NCBI GenBank assembly: GCA_029783825.1
Contig: JAREIK010018692.1
Location: 1-64,000 of the forward strand
Length of the DNA: 64,000 nucleotides
Source: Sapria himalayana
Taxonomy: Eukaryota > Streptophyta > Magnoliopsida > Malpighiales > Rafflesiaceae
Direction: 5' to 3'
Position numbers and translations under genes: made by a program. Below the pieces are notes generated by a model, which saw nothing but the letters and a program-made list of their open reading frames with translations, was not told where the DNA came from and did no database searches. Shown here one piece after another: positions 49,573 through 62,920 of this stretch. The first letter of the stretch is position 1. Every line of letters starts with the position of its first letter.

Positions 49573-49657
49573 CATCAGATTCATTGCCAATAAGATCACC
49601 AGAAACCAATACATCAGATTCATTGCCAATAAGATCACCAGAACCAATACATCAGAT
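49573..49657. repeat. Short tandem duplication, period 38-39 bp
   Basis: CATCAGATTCATTGCCAATA...AGATCACCAGAAACCAATA occurs twice (49573 and 49612), and a third copy begins at 49650. Confidence 0.9.
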
Positions 49658-49945
49658 ATCATAAAATCATAGTGCAAAGGATGAATGACATTAGGCACCT
49701 CTGAAATGTTAGAAATTGCACATTCAATAATGATCTATTATTTACTGATTGATAGAGCTGCCTTTAACTCACATATCTAGAACCATTATCAAATGTGGCA
49801 TCCTTTGAGGAATCCATTCAATAATTGAAAAGAAAACAAGAAGACAATAAAATGAAGCATTCAAATAAGCATCCAAAGCTCAAGGAAAAGCACCATTCTT
49901 GCTGCACTAGGGAAAAAAACTTACTTTTGTTAATTTTTTGCAACA

Positions 49946-50030
49946 ATATCAGTGGAAAAATTGGTTTCTTTTCAAATATGAACCATAAAAATTATACAAC
50001 AATCAAAACAAAATTGAATATTACAAGTCC
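49946..50030. repeat. Dispersed direct repeat, copy 1
   Basis: TTGGTTTCTTTTCAAATATG...ATTGAATATTACAAGTCC matches 52866-52952 with few differences. The two copies flank the inverted AT satellite. Confidence 0.88.
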
Positions 50031-50225
50031 AGAGCCTAGCATACAATACCAGAATCTTATAAAAAAATAGCTTGCATTAATTGCATACAGCTTGAATATT
50101 TTAAAAAAATAAAACAATCAAAGCCTAGCATGCAGTACTAGAATCATTTAAAAAATAGCTTGCATACAGCTTGCATCTTTTAAAAAACAAATAATCAGAG
50201 CCTAGCATGCAAGACCAGAATCTTG
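50031..50225. repeat. Imperfect tandem repeat, 75-90 bp unit
   Basis: AGCCTAGCAT...CCAGAATC...AATAGCTTGCAT...GCATACAGCTTG recurs at about 50031, 50122 and 50199 (the last partial). Confidence 0.85.
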
Positions 50226-51639
50226 ATGGTGGCCAACTACATCACCAAAGCAATGCATGTGATCCACTCAACTTCTAGTGCTATACACAAATTGCATTCT
50301 TTATTTATAAAGAAAGTTTATAATATTTCAATTCATAGCATTATAGCACATTAAATTGAAATCAATAAAATTAATAACATGATTAAGAAGATTGATTTGT
50401 CATCCCTCCGGGGCAGATGATTGTTCCAATCTCCATGCTTCAAAAGGTAGTTTGCAACAAAACAACAAAAACAAGAAACCAACAAGAAGTGGAAGACATG
50501 TAAGTGGAAAGGAAAAGGTAGCACGAAGACGAAGACCAATGTGAGGTGGAAATCCTATGCAAATAAGATTCTGGATCAGGTTAGGTCATTAGAAGTAACC
50601 CTATATTTGAACCATGGCACCAATGACTGACCAATAGCATTCCGATTTTCTTCTCTAAAATTGAAGACTAACAATGATAAAAGATAAAACACACAATTCA
50701 TGATAATTTTATGCAAAACATTTTAAAAATGAAGTTTCATGCATTTTAATCACACAAAATACTAATGTACGAAAGCATACTAGCGTCATACCAAAATACC
50801 AGCCACTATATTGTGCCAACTGATGTGGACACTACCGACATGGATCACTATTTGGTTCAAGATTACAAGAATCACATCATCGCACATTGAATGACCAACA
50901 CTATGGCCAAAATCTTCATGAAACAGCAAAGCAATGTTATTTTACACATCAAAAATAAATTGAACTATCTTTTGTCACTACCAAATATTTATATATATTG
51001 TCTGTTGTCAGCATCATCAGTTAAAGGTCACAACAATCCACATAGCTTACACCACTATTAACATTCATGCTGCATAAATCATGGTGGTTATGTGGTATGA
51101 GCTATGTGATAGTGTGCACAGTGGATGCATGTGTGGAAAGATTGTGGGCAATTATATGCATGTAGTGTGGTCATACTTTTGACGCAGTTGGATAGTGAAT
51201 GCATGTAGTATGTTATGGTAGCTACAAAATAAATATAGGGATGAAAAATTAACAAAAAATTATTAAAAAATGATTAGTGTGTGGGTTATATTTTGTCTGA
51301 TAGATATTTGGCTGCACCAATTTGTGTGAAAAAGTCCCTAGCTAATGTTTAACAAGATATATACCATTTCTAATAACCTAACTTCAACACCCAGCAAAAT
51401 TTATCAATAGAATTTAATCTATTCAAAAATTTTATTGTTTAATCCATTGATAGTTATTTGTTGGATCTAGTGATAATCAAATAGTTTAATCTTATTGTTT
51501 AAAAAATACCATATGGTAACCCATTATTAAATCAGTTGGGAACCTCCAAATTGAAATTTTGATGGTATTATGTCCGTAGTTATTATTGGATTCAATCTAT
51601 TGATAAAATTTAATTGGTAAAATATTTTTTGGTAATAAT

Positions 51640-52800
51640 AATTAAACACATAGTTATATATAGTCATCATACACTGTTATACATATAGTTATAAATATAG
51701 TTAGATATAATTATACATAGTATATATAGTTATAAATATAGTTTAAAAAAGTTATATATAGTTATATGTTGTTATCCATTTATTTATAAAATAGAATTGA
51801 TAAAACAAATAGTTTTATATAGTTTTAAATATATTTATTATGCATTAATTATATATAAAGTTTTTATAGTTGTACATATAATAAAATACAAATTTATATA
51901 GTTATATGTTATTATTCATATAGTATATATAGTTATAAATAGTTATAAATAGTTATTTATAGTTAAACATATAGTTATATATAGATAATATCATACAAGT
52001 AGTTATAAGTTGTTATAGATATATGTATACAAAGTTATAAACAAATATATAGACTGACATATATGTATACATAGTTACAAATATACTTATATTTAATTAT
52101 ATAAAGATTTATATAGTTATAGAAATATTTATAAATAGTTATACACATATAATTAACATAATGTTGTATGTTGTTATACATTTAATTATAAATATAGTTA
52201 CATGTGGTTATACATATAGTTACACATATAGTTATACTTATATTTATACATGCAGGTATATATATTTTTTCATATAATTTTATATATTTATACATATAGT
52301 TATGTATAGGTAAAGATATAGTTAAATACATTTTTTATATACTAATATATAAAAATATATATTAAATATATGTTGTAAATTATATATTTAAATATAGTTA
52401 TGTATACTATTTTTATAGTTATACATATAGTAAAAAATAATATTTATAGTTATATGTTCTTATACCTCTAGTATATTTAGTTATAATTAACGTTATATAT
52501 AATTATATTTAATTATACATATAGTTATACATATGTATGTAGTTTAAGATGAGTTATATATAACATTTTTTTAGTTATACATATAGTATATTTTGTTAGG
52601 AATATAGTTATATAGAATTATACTTATAGTTATAAATTATTATATAGTTAAAAAAATAGTTATACATAGTTATAATATAGTTATAAAATAGTTTACATAG
52701 TTACATATAGTTATAAAGAGTTTTATAACGAGTTTTATAAAGAGTTTATATATAGTTAAACATATAGTTGTATATATGTTGTTATAAATTTTAATTATAA
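51640..52800 (-). repeat. AT-rich satellite, about 550-bp unit, inverted orientation
   Basis: The reverse complement of 52140-52400 matches 15050-15310 and 56590-56840 closely, including CCACATGTAACTATATTTATAA and ACAACATACAACATTATGTT. The array therefore carries the same satellite unit as the other two but in the opposite orientation. About two units are present. Confidence 0.85.
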
Positions 52801-52865
52801 TTATAATTATAATTTTATGTGTGATTGTCCAATAGTTATACATTTTTATTAATTTTTTTGTAACT

Positions 52866-52952
52866 ATTTTAGTGACACAATTGGTTTCTTTTCAAATATG
52901 AACCATCAAAATTAAACAAACAATCAAGACCAAAATTGAATATTACAAGTCC
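52866..52952. repeat. Dispersed direct repeat, copy 2
   Basis: Matches 49946-50030 in direct orientation and lies just right of the inverted AT satellite. Confidence 0.88.
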
Positions 52953-53060
52953 ATCTTATCCAATGGTTCCCTAGATTTAGTTCCATTTCAAAAAAACATC
53001 GATAAATTGGATTATTTAGACATATTCTTATACATCTTCATATTGACCATGTAGACTACC

Positions 53061-53700
53061 ATAAATACATAAAATACAATAAAATACATAAATGCATAAA
53101 ATACATGAAATACATGAAATACATGAAATACATGAAATACATGAAATACATGAAATACATGCAATACATGAAATACATGAAATACATGAAATACATAAAA
53201 ATACATAAAATGCATAAAATGCATGAAATACATGAAATACATGAAATACATGAAATACATGAAATACATGAAATACATGAAATACATGAAATACATGAAA
53301 TACATGAAATACATGAAATACATGAAATACATGAAATACATGAAATACATGAAATACATGAAATACATGAAATACATGAATACATGAAATACATGAAATA
53401 CATGAATACATGAAATACATGAATACATGAAATACATGAAATACATAAAATATATAAAATACATAAATACATAAAATAAATAAAATACATAAAATAAATA
53501 AAATAATAAAATACATAAAATAAATAAATAAATAAAATAAATAAATAAATAAAATAACATAAAATAAATAAAAAATAAAATAATAATAAATAAATAAATA
53601 AAATAATAAATAAATAAACAAAATAAAACAAATAAAATAAATAAAATAAATAAAATACATTAAAATACATAAAATACATAAAATAATAGTTTAGCATGTC
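53061..53700. repeat. ATGAAATAC 9-bp minisatellite grading into ATAAA repeats
   Basis: About three dozen nearly perfect copies of ATGAAATAC run from 53104 to about 53440, with a few 8-bp variants (ATGAATAC). The array then decays into ATAAAATAC and AAATAAATAAA. One + frame reads MKY repeated and reverse frames read YFM or ISC repeats. These are by-products of a period divisible by three. Confidence 0.95.
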
Positions 53701-54256
53701 AATCAAATTAAAATGATTATACTCTATAAATTAGTTTGAACTATTCTACCGACTCTAGAAAACTCAATAATATTCACACATGTAATTGAAAATAATTGAG
53801 CAAGAGTTTTCAATTCACTTTGAAATGTTCTCATGATATGTGTTGTGTGTGCTAGGAACACCAAATCACTTTTATTTATAGGCAAGATTCCAAGTTTTTT
53901 AATTTTTGATACAACATTTAGTAAGCCAACACATATCTTTCACATGTCAAGTCAATTCTTGGTAGGTAAACACATCATCATATAACAAACACACTTTCAA
54001 GCACTTGGCATTAATGCATGAGAACACATAGTAAGCACATAATCAATACTTATCACTCATGTAAGCCAAGACATGGAAATTATACCTACTAATACATGAT
54101 ATTCATGCAAGGTAAGCATGTGATAAGCTTGGTAAGTCAACATATGATATAAAAATAATTATTCTTATTAATTTTTTTTCAGACTTTTATTATCATTTTC
54201 CTACATGATTCATTTATATTCTTATGGTTGCACTTATCTTTAACAAAGATTATCAT

Positions 54257-54299
54257 GGTGTGTGTGTGTGTGTGTGGTGTGTGTGTGTGTGTGTGTGTA
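54257..54299. repeat. (GT)n microsatellite
   Basis: About 43 bases of GT dinucleotides with one interruption (GTGG). Confidence 0.95.
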
Positions 54300-56064
54300 G
54301 ATTTATATTTACCATGTATCTAACATTTTGTAAATTAAATTTATCTCAATATTATCTCAAACATAATAACTTCATATTTATGTTTCTTGAAATAAAACAC
54401 TTATATTTCTAATAATTTCAATATTCCTTCAATAGATGTCTCATAGTGTGTGATTCCTTATAATTTCTCTTTTGTTAGTGAGAGTGGACTTGTTGAATCA
54501 AGTTTAGTAATATTAAATAATGATTTCATACTGATATTATAAGATCAACATATAGCAATGTGTCATGGACACTCAAGCTAAGATAGTATAAAATATCTGA
54601 ACTAAACTTTTCTGTACATAATTACTATCAAGAATAATATTTTTTAAAACAAATAGCATTGTAATAATAATCCGAACCAACAACATGGTAGACTGATCAT
54701 CAAAAGATGATGAATACCTCTAACATTAAAAATATGAGTCTGATCCTCGTAGATGTTGGATACGTTTTCCATGGAGCTATCATTTATCATGTTGTCAGAT
54801 GTTGGGACGTGAATTTTACCTATTCTAATCATGAAGCCTCATAGCTTATATACGAGCCAAAATATAATTTTGGGTTGAGTTTGGGGAGAAGGGTAGGTAG
54901 ATAAAAAAAAGTATAATATTTTAAATATATACATTTTTGATTTAGATAGAGGATATAAAACTATTAAAAATATTTATAAAATTTAAATATTTATAATCCC
55001 ACAATGTCATGCAATATAATAGATTTTTTTCGACCAAAAAATGTTTTATTAACTTTAATTTATTGATTTTCCATAACAATAAGTTTATTATTACTCTAAC
55101 AATTCAACTTCTACCAAATTTATATTAAACTATAATTGTATACCATTAATAGTTGTGGATTATGGAAGAGTATGGTTATCTTTGTAACATTGATGAATTT
55201 CAAGCCATACAAGAGTATTCTCTTTACGATAACATTCGTTAGGATCCCTTTATCCCACCGTGTTAATAACATCATCTTTTACACCACTATAATTTTTCGT
55301 GCTGCAATATGTTATTTAAACACTTTAAAAAACTAATAAATATGAGTAGTAATTGTTAGTTGAACATTGTAGTTATTAGTTGAGTATGATAATTATAGTT
55401 GTAACCTACAAGCTTGAATCTAAGTTTTCATATTTCACAAAATTTGTGGTAGATATATCTTGTAATAATTAGTAATAAAGAATATAATAAAATACGAGAA
55501 GTATTATGAAAATGTATATATCATTAATGAAACATTAATTTAATAGTACTAGCAAATATATGTGAGTACTCTTTTATGTGAGTACTCTTTTATAGTTTAA
55601 TATGATATAAACATATTTTACTAATTAATTTTTAGTCCAGAACATATATTATTAAATATTATTTCATATCTTAATAAAATAAATATAAATAATTATAATT
55701 TCAAGAACATCAATACAATATAATAAAAAATAGTAACATATCATAAAAATACAGCAAAATAAATTATAAAGAACATAATAAGTTGCAAATAAAAATAAAA
55801 TTTCAAAACTATTAAGAATTATATTGTATTTTTATATTTTTTTTTATCTTGAGAAACTATGATGAGATGATTTATGTAGATTAATAGTATTTATAGTTTC
55901 TTTTTGTATTTATTTGTGCTTTTTTTTTATTTAATAAATGACAATATCATTTTAAAATTTTTATTCATAATATTATATTATTGTGAGTTTTTATTTATTT
56001 TATTTCAGTTGTGTTATTTCTTATGGTAATACTCGATATGTATTAATCTTCATTTTTTTTTTCA

Positions 56065-56065
<1 letters not shown>

Positions 56066-56097
<32 letters not shown>

Positions 56098-56101
56098 ACA
56101 C
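56066..56101. repeat. (CA)n microsatellite
   Basis: About 30 bases of alternating A and C, followed by CACCACACATATCTATCTATC. Confidence 0.95.
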
Positions 56102-56250
56102 ATATCTATCTATCTATTGACATGAAAATATATTGAAAAAATTTATGATGCTTTAGCAGAACATATCTTCGCTATAGAAGCAGTAGTAAATGGCCATTCA
56201 AAGTACATTCTGCTCATGTGGAAAATTGTAGAAATATAGTATTTCTTCTC

Positions 56251-56312
56251 TCTCTCTCTCTAAACATCATTGCTGCTCATATTTTAATTATTTGTTGAAG
56301 TTGTATGACCAT
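56251..56312. repeat. Direct repeat copy 1 flanking the transposase block
   Basis: TCTCTAAACATCATTGCTG...ATTTGTTGAAGTTGTATGAC matches 62921-62984 (TCTCTAAACATAATTGCTG...TTTTGTTGAAGCTGTATGAC). Confidence 0.8.
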
Positions 56313-58060
56313 ATATAAATATTTGTATAATTATATATAAATAATTGTATAACTTTATAACACTCTATATAATTAAATATAACTATATTGTATGTATGTA
56401 TACATATATGTAAATCTATATATTTATATATAACATTATATATTTATGTATAACTATTTGTATTGAATATATATCAATATAACTATATGTTTAACTATAT
56501 AAAAATATTTATAGTTATATATACTATATGTATAATAACATATAACTATAAATAATTATATCTTATTGTATGTATTACTATAAAAGTTTTATACATAACT
56601 ATATTTAAATATATAATTTACAACTTATATTTAATATACATTTGTATTTATTAATATTCATAAATGTATTTTACTATATCTATACCTATACATAACTATA
56701 GGTATAGATATATAAAATTATATAAATAAATATATATACATACATGTATAAATATAAGTCTAACTATATGTGTAACTATATCTATAACCACATGTAACTA
56801 TATTTAATATTACATGTATAACAACATATAACATTATGTTTAATTATATGTGTATAACTATATATAAATATTTTTAAAACAAAATAAAACTTTATATAAT
56901 TAAATATAACTATATTTTTAACTATTTATACATATATGTATGCATATATGCAAATCTATATACATGTTTATAACTTTTTATATATTTATTTATACCTAAA
57001 TACTACTCATATGAATATATATATATATATATATAACTAAATGTTTAATGATATATAATTTTTTATAACTATACCTATTATATGTATAATAACCAATAAC
57101 TATACATAATTTTATATTATTAATGTATAACCTATATTTAAATATATAATTAACAACATAGTTTAATATCCATTTTTATATATTAGTATAAAAATGTATT
57201 TTAGTATTTCCATACCTATACATAACTATATTTATAAATATATAGAATTATTTGAACAAATATATATACATACATGTATAAATATAAGTTTAACTATACG
57301 AGTAACTATATGTATAATCACATGTAACTATATTTATAATTACATGTATAATAACATACATCATATTTAATTATATGTATATAACTATAAATAAATATTG
57401 GTAAAACTAAATAAAACTTTATATAATTAAATATAACTATATTTTTAACTATTTATACATATATGTAAATCTATATATTTGTTTATAACATTGTATATAT
57501 TTATGTATAACTAAATTTAACTACTCGTATGAATATATATATATATATATATAATATATCTAAATGTTTAATTATATATAATTTTTTATAAATATACATT
57601 TTTATATATACTATGATAAATATATTTTAGTATATCCATACCTATACATAACTATATGTATAAATATATGAAATTATATGAACAAATACATATACATACA
57701 TGTATAAATATAAGTTTAACTATACGTGTAACTATATGTTTAACTACATGTAACAATATTTATAATTATATGTATAAAAACATACAACACAATGTTTAAC
57801 TATATGTGTATAACTATATATATATATATATATATATTCTTATAACTATAAAAAACTTTATATAAATAAATATAACTTTATTTTTAATTATGTATACATA
57901 TATGTATACATATATGTAAATCTATATAATTGTTTAAAATTTTGTATACATTTATTTATATTTACTTATAACTACTTGTATGCATATATCTATATATAAT
58001 TATATGTTTAACTATATGTAACTATTTATAACTACATTTACTATTTGTATCCTAACATAT
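56313..58060 (+). repeat. AT-rich satellite, about 550-bp unit, forward orientation
   Basis: Three diverged units are recognised from the landmarks ACCTATACATAACTATA and CATGTATAAATATAAGT near 56685-56755, 57210-57285 and 57645-57715. The array is followed at 58060-58240 by the same non-satellite flank that follows the array at 14500-16125. Confidence 0.87.
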
Positions 58061-58342
58061 AATTATATATGGAATAATATAAATTTGTTGAACTAATTTG
58101 AAATTAAATGGTAAAAGATTTAATATCAACAATATGTAAGCACGTATCATGAGAGTATCCGTTGATCTGGCTCATATATGGTATAATACAAATAAGGGTC
58201 ATACCCTTACCTAATCCTAGCCCTTGGGCCTCATGCTCAAATATGAACTTATGTATGATAAATGATGTAATATTTGATATGTTTATATAGATGAAAATTT
58301 AATTTCTTTTATATAATTTTTCATTCTAACACTGCACTCTTT

Positions 58343-58495
58343 ATGTGTATCTCTCTCTCTCCTTCTCTAATTCTTCATGTCACTCTATTCCTCTTTTTCT
58401 ATGTCACACACTCTCGCTTGTTATTTTCTTTTTCACTCTCATTTCTTGCTTCTTCTCTCTCCCTCTTTCTCTCTCTCTCTCCTCTCCACCTTCAA
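58343..58495 (+). promoter_or_regulatory. Pyrimidine-rich (CT/TC) tract upstream of the transposase
   Basis: CTCTCTCTCTCC, CTTTTTCTATG and CTCTCTCCCTCTTTCTCTCTC clusters lie about 300 bp upstream of the transposase ATG. CT-rich tracts are common in plant core promoters and 5' leaders, so this could be the old promoter or leader. The link is inferred from position only. Confidence 0.4.
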
Positions 58496-58775
58496 ACATT
58501 AAATATCTTTTTTTTGCTTTCATTTCTTGTGCATTATCGCATTTTTCACCCTTTATCTAGTATAACTGTGATATCTACAAATCTTTATCGTGCTAAATTT
58601 GCTTTATCTATTAATGTAGATTCAGCAAATGCATTGCCTCGATATTCATGATATTTAATTATTAAATATTTATTTGTAAGTAATTATATTTAATTATTTG
58701 TATATTTTGAAGTAATAAAATATTTTATTCAAAATAATGATTAGTCATTATTTTTTGTAAATAAAATAGGGCAAA

Positions 58776-60040
58776 ATGAGCTCGGATCATCAGTGGATGT
58801 ACAAAAAGGTTATTAATAGATTTTTGAATAAAGATTTTTTGACTAGGCTTGAAACTTTATCAATTTTGCATGTAGTCAAATGAGGTTGATGGATGGAGAA
58901 AAAATTAAGTGTCCATGTAATCATCGCAAGTGTCAGAATATCCCTTTTCATGATACAAACACTATAAGATATCATTTGGCTAAATATGGCTTAGTGTTAA
59001 ATTATTTTGTTTGCATTTATCATGGAGAAAGTACAATGGCTCTGAATATTGAACAAAATGAGGGTATTAATCGTTTGCTTATGGTGAAGAATCATTAAAC
59101 ACATACCATCGAATGATCACGGAAGCAGATTGTGCTAACTTCAGTATGGATTACGTGGTTGTACCACCTAATCCTAAAGCTCAGAAATTTTATGAAATGC
59201 TTAAAGCTGCAGATAAAGAGTCGAGGCTTGGTTGTAAAACACATTCGCAAATGTGATTTGTGGCTCTACTAATGAGCATTAAGTCAGAAAATCATATGTC
59301 TGAGAAATTATTTGATCAGATGACAGAACTAATGAAGGAGATTGTTTCGAATAATAATTTGATCACTTACAACTTTTACAACACTAAGAAGTTACTACGA
59401 GGAATGGGTCTACTAGTGGAAAAAATTGATTGTTGTTTAAATGAATGCATTTTATATTGGGGCGGTGATAATGATTTAATTAGCTGTAAGTTTTGTGATC
59501 ATCCTCGATTTAGGAAGACACCTCATGTTGTAGATACGTGACAAAACTTAAAGGTTGCCTTAAAGAAGATGTATTATTTTTCATTAATTCCTCGATTACA
59601 GAGACTATATGCATCAAATGCTACAACAAATGATTTGAGGTAGAAATCTTAGCATGATGTTGAAGAAGGGGTAATGTGTCATCCATTAGATTCACCTGCT
59701 TGGAAGCATTTTAATTATATAAATCAAGATTTTGCAGCAGAAAGTTGAAATGTGAGATTGAGTCTCTACACTAATGGAATTCAGCCATTTGGGCAATATG
59801 AACAATAGTCTTCAACATGGCCAGTGATAGTGACACCTTATATCTTGCCTCAGTGGTTTTGTATGAAGGAGCAATATATCTTTTTGTCAATATTGATTCT
59901 AGAGCCAAAAAAATCGAAAGACATGCTTGATATTTTCTTACGAACTTTTATTGTAGAGTTAAATCATTTATGAGATGTTGGCGTGAATACATATGATATA
60001 AATTTCACACAATCAGTCACGGTTCTTCTAAAATAACAAT
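58776..60040 (+). pseudogene. TNP2-like CACTA transposase, N-terminal half, broken
   Basis: ATG at 58776 starts MSSDHQWMYKKVINRFLNKD. A frame change at 58880 continues MDGEKIKCPCNHRKCQN, then HLAKYGLVLNYFVCIYHGE, the transposase-associated domain with its CxC...C pattern. Later blocks: DYVVVPPNPKAQKFYEMLKA, MSEKLFDQMTELMKEIVSNN, KIDCCLNECILYWG, SCKFCDHPRFRK, YYFSLIPRLQRLYASNATTN, GVMCHPLDSPAWKHFN, WPVIVTPYILPQWFCMKEQY and DVGVNTYDINF. These are characteristic of the Transposase_21-type block. Stops at 59641, 59746, 59806 and 59971 fit W, R, Q and W codons changed by C-to-T type mutation. Coding similarity ends near 60005. The central and catalytic remainder is deleted. Confidence 0.92.
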
Positions 60041-60610
60041 GAATAGTGGTGTATGCATTAAAGGCTCAAGTTATAGTGCAGATGAGATTGATTATTATGG
60101 TCAACTCAAAAAAGTTATTGAGTTGGAGTATCCTGGACTCGAAAATAACAAGATTGTATTATTTAAGTGTGAGTGGTTTGATCCTATATGAAATGTTGCC
60201 AAATGACTTATTAGATTATAAGCTAGTGGATGTTAACCATAAACACAGATATAATTGATATGAGCCATTTATTATGGCAGTCAAGCCACTCAGGTATATT
60301 ATTGTACATATCTGAGTTTATCTCTTGATAAGAGAGATTGGTTGGTGATTTGTAAAATTAATGCTCGATCAAAATTTGAAGTACCAATATCACAACAAAG
60401 AAGTACATACTTAAAAATTGCACCGGCATTCCAGGAAGATGACATAAATAATATTGAGCCTGTGAATGTAGATGAAATCTAGAAAATTTATGTGACTCAA
60501 ATGGTGACACAATAGAAATTGAAGATGATCAATTTCTATCTGAAGATGAGTTCGAACTTCTATTAGAATCAGACGAAATATCAGAAGATCCATTGGAGGA
60601 TGATAGTGAC
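60041..60610 (+). pseudogene. DUF4216-like C-terminal part of the transposase, after internal deletion
   Basis: From 60042 the frame reads NSGVCIKGSSYSADEIDYYG, QLKKVIELEYPGLENN and KIVLFKCEWFDPI, then TGA at 60189. This is the DUF4216-like block (YYG-L--I-EL-Y ... VLFKC-WFD). Degraded continuation near 60270-60345 gives QVYYCTYLSLSLDKRDWLVI. An acidic tail region to about 60610 is full of stops. In intact TNP2-type proteins this block follows several hundred residues that are absent here, so the two halves were joined by an internal deletion near 60005-60040. Confidence 0.85.
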
Positions 60611-60761
60611 GCCGATAATTAAATTGTTATAATTTTATTATAAATTTAAATTATCAAAGACTTTTTATATGTTTTTGAAATATATCGTCTGTTTTATTCA
60701 AAAATGCATGCTTGTTCATCATATCTCTATTTTTTGTTCTCTATTTTATTTTGATCATCAG

Positions 60762-62560
60762 ATGGCACCTAAAGGACGTACTCATGGTGGAGGTGGACGT
60801 TGACACAGAAATGAACCAAATTATTCTAGTATGTTATATCATGTTACAGAATTAGTACCATCTCATAGCCACCATATCCAGACTTCAACATCACAATCAC
60901 CATCTCCATTTCTATCACCATCACCATCATTAAGACCTCTACTATCACCTTTATCAGATGTAAACCCACCACCCATTGTGCTTCCTACACAAACTTTTGA
61001 TCAATCTCTATCTTCTACACCACATTTTACAATGATTATTCCACCATTTACAATACCAATGACATCATCAAATATTGTGCCTTTCTCTATAGACAGTGTA
61101 AAGTTGGAAATTGAGATTGTGGATGAGAGGTAAAAGAAATATGTAAAAATGCCTTGAAAAAAAATTTTGATATTACTGTCAGTGGTTTTTTTTATATTGT
61201 TATGATTTGCTTATTTTCAATGTTATTTATTTATTTATACAGTTTTATTCCATCTCACAAGTGTTCGACTAAAATTACAAAGGCTTTCAAGAAAATGACT
61301 GATTCTAAAGCTTTCTCCTGGAAGAATGCTTCTGAATCGACAAAAGAGTCATATTTTAATGACTTTCAGGTAAAAATAATAAAACAAAAGAATTGAAAAA
61401 TAATTATCTAATTGCTTAACTTTTATGTGGTTATTATTCATGTAGTAAATAGTTATGTTCTTGTTGTTAATATTATTTTTTTTTTTTCATTTTTCTATTT
61501 ATAGAATCAGTGCACACGGGGACACAAATTTGATGGAAAGATAAAGTATTATGGGAGATCAAAGCTGCTCAGTGGTATTTTGATTTTTTCCATAAATTAA
61601 AGAAAATGAAAGAAATGCCTGATTTTATATCTGAGGATGACTGGCCTGAGTGGCATAATTATTGGGAGGTGCTAGATGTGAAGAAAACTCATATATTACC
61701 AACAATAATCAATGAAGTTAAGTAGCTGGACTAGGTACAGAAATCTGTCGACACACTGGAGGTTAAAAGTTGAGCATTGAGCATGCTCGAGATTTGGTAC
61801 AAATTTAAAATTCTAAACATTTCTATATTTTGTGGATGTCCTAATAGTCCAATATATAAAATCTCTGCATGGTTTTATTAATTTTGTTTATTTTTTTTAT
61901 CATTTGTTTTTTTATGACTTAATAAAAACATATTCTAGGCTAGAAAATTAGGTTGAGATCTAAATTTTTATTAGATTTTCAAAAGATGCATGTGAAGAAA
62001 GTGGATGGTCAGTATGTTGACAACAAGTCTCAGATGATTGCTGTAAGAAATTTTTATATTAATTAGATTTTATAAAACTACAGTACATTATAAAAATTGT
62101 TTTGAATGCAAAATATTTATTTTATTTTTTGTAAATCTAGAATAGTTTCTTTATTTTATCTCAAGACCTAATGGAGAAACGTGTGATAGCTGCTCATCAA
62201 CAAGTTGAGGGTTCTATGAATCTTCAACCAATTGACTATGATCCATTTTATTTGGAGACAATAGGAGGTCGAAAGAAGTAGTGAGTGTACAGAATCGTCT
62301 CTAAGGGAGTGGCATTTTGTTGTCGCATTCATGCTTCTAATTCAACTTTCTCAGCAATGGTGGATGAGGTGATCGAACAACAAGCATAGGAAACAAATGA
62401 ACATATTATAGATATGGAGACCAAATGAAAAAGAAGGATGAGCTGATAGCTAATTTGATGGAAGAAATGCATGAAATTAAAGAAATTAAAAATGTAATGC
62501 AACAGTAGATGTCCTATATCGAGTCACAATTAGCGGCATTGGCATAATAGATAGTATTCT
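60762..62560 (+). pseudogene. Second CACTA ORF (Ptta/En/Spm Transposase_24-like), exon-split, broken
   Basis: ATG at 60762 starts MAPKGRTHGGGGR, with a TGA after 13 codons. The exon continues with a P/S-rich region (QSPSPFLSPSPSLRPLLSPL) and ends at a donor near 61130. Exon 2 (61243-61369) reads FIPSHKCSTKITKAFKKMTD and SFSWKN-like KAFSWKNASEST, followed by GTAAAA. Exon 3 from 61505 gives AAQWYFDFFHKLKKMKEMPD, then EDDWPEWHNYW. An exon at about 61975-62040 reads MHVKKVDGQYVDNKSQMIA and ends at GTAAG. The last exon from about 62141 has LMEKRVIAAHQQVEGSMNLQ, VAFCCRIHAS and a terminal LAANPRRRG-stop near 62590. In related elements this protein helps bind subterminal repeats. Many stops make it inactive. 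Confidence 0.8.
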
Positions 62561-62920
62561 GAGATCTAGCTGCGAATCCTCGTAGGAGAGGCTAGCATTC
62601 CCTATAAATTATGAGATGATTGAGTATGAGAATTATTTTTGAACTGTTATTTATTTTTATCTTCGTGTAGCTAATTATGATATTTTTTTGCATGTTTCAA
62701 TTTTTTTATTCTAGTTTTATTCTTTGCATTTCCGATTAACCAAATTATGAATCTTTGTTGGATACATTATGTGAGACAAAAGATAAAATTCTGATTCAAA
62801 GTATTCATACATTACAATGGTCCTTCCAATGCATGCATCTCAGATTTACCGATTTCAACTTTATCAAAAAGAGGACTAGCTTATCATATCTTTATTATTC
62901 TAAAAACATTTTATTTTTGC

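Noticed and set aside
53104..53440. CRISPR-like array
   Set aside because: Repeats are contiguous 9-mers without spacers, in a plant-type genome.
53012..53706. Frames reading MKY, YFM and ISC repeats
   Set aside because: By-products of the 9-bp minisatellite.
54841..56060. Possible coding region between the GT and CA microsatellites
   Set aside because: Short AT-rich frames only, with no motif.
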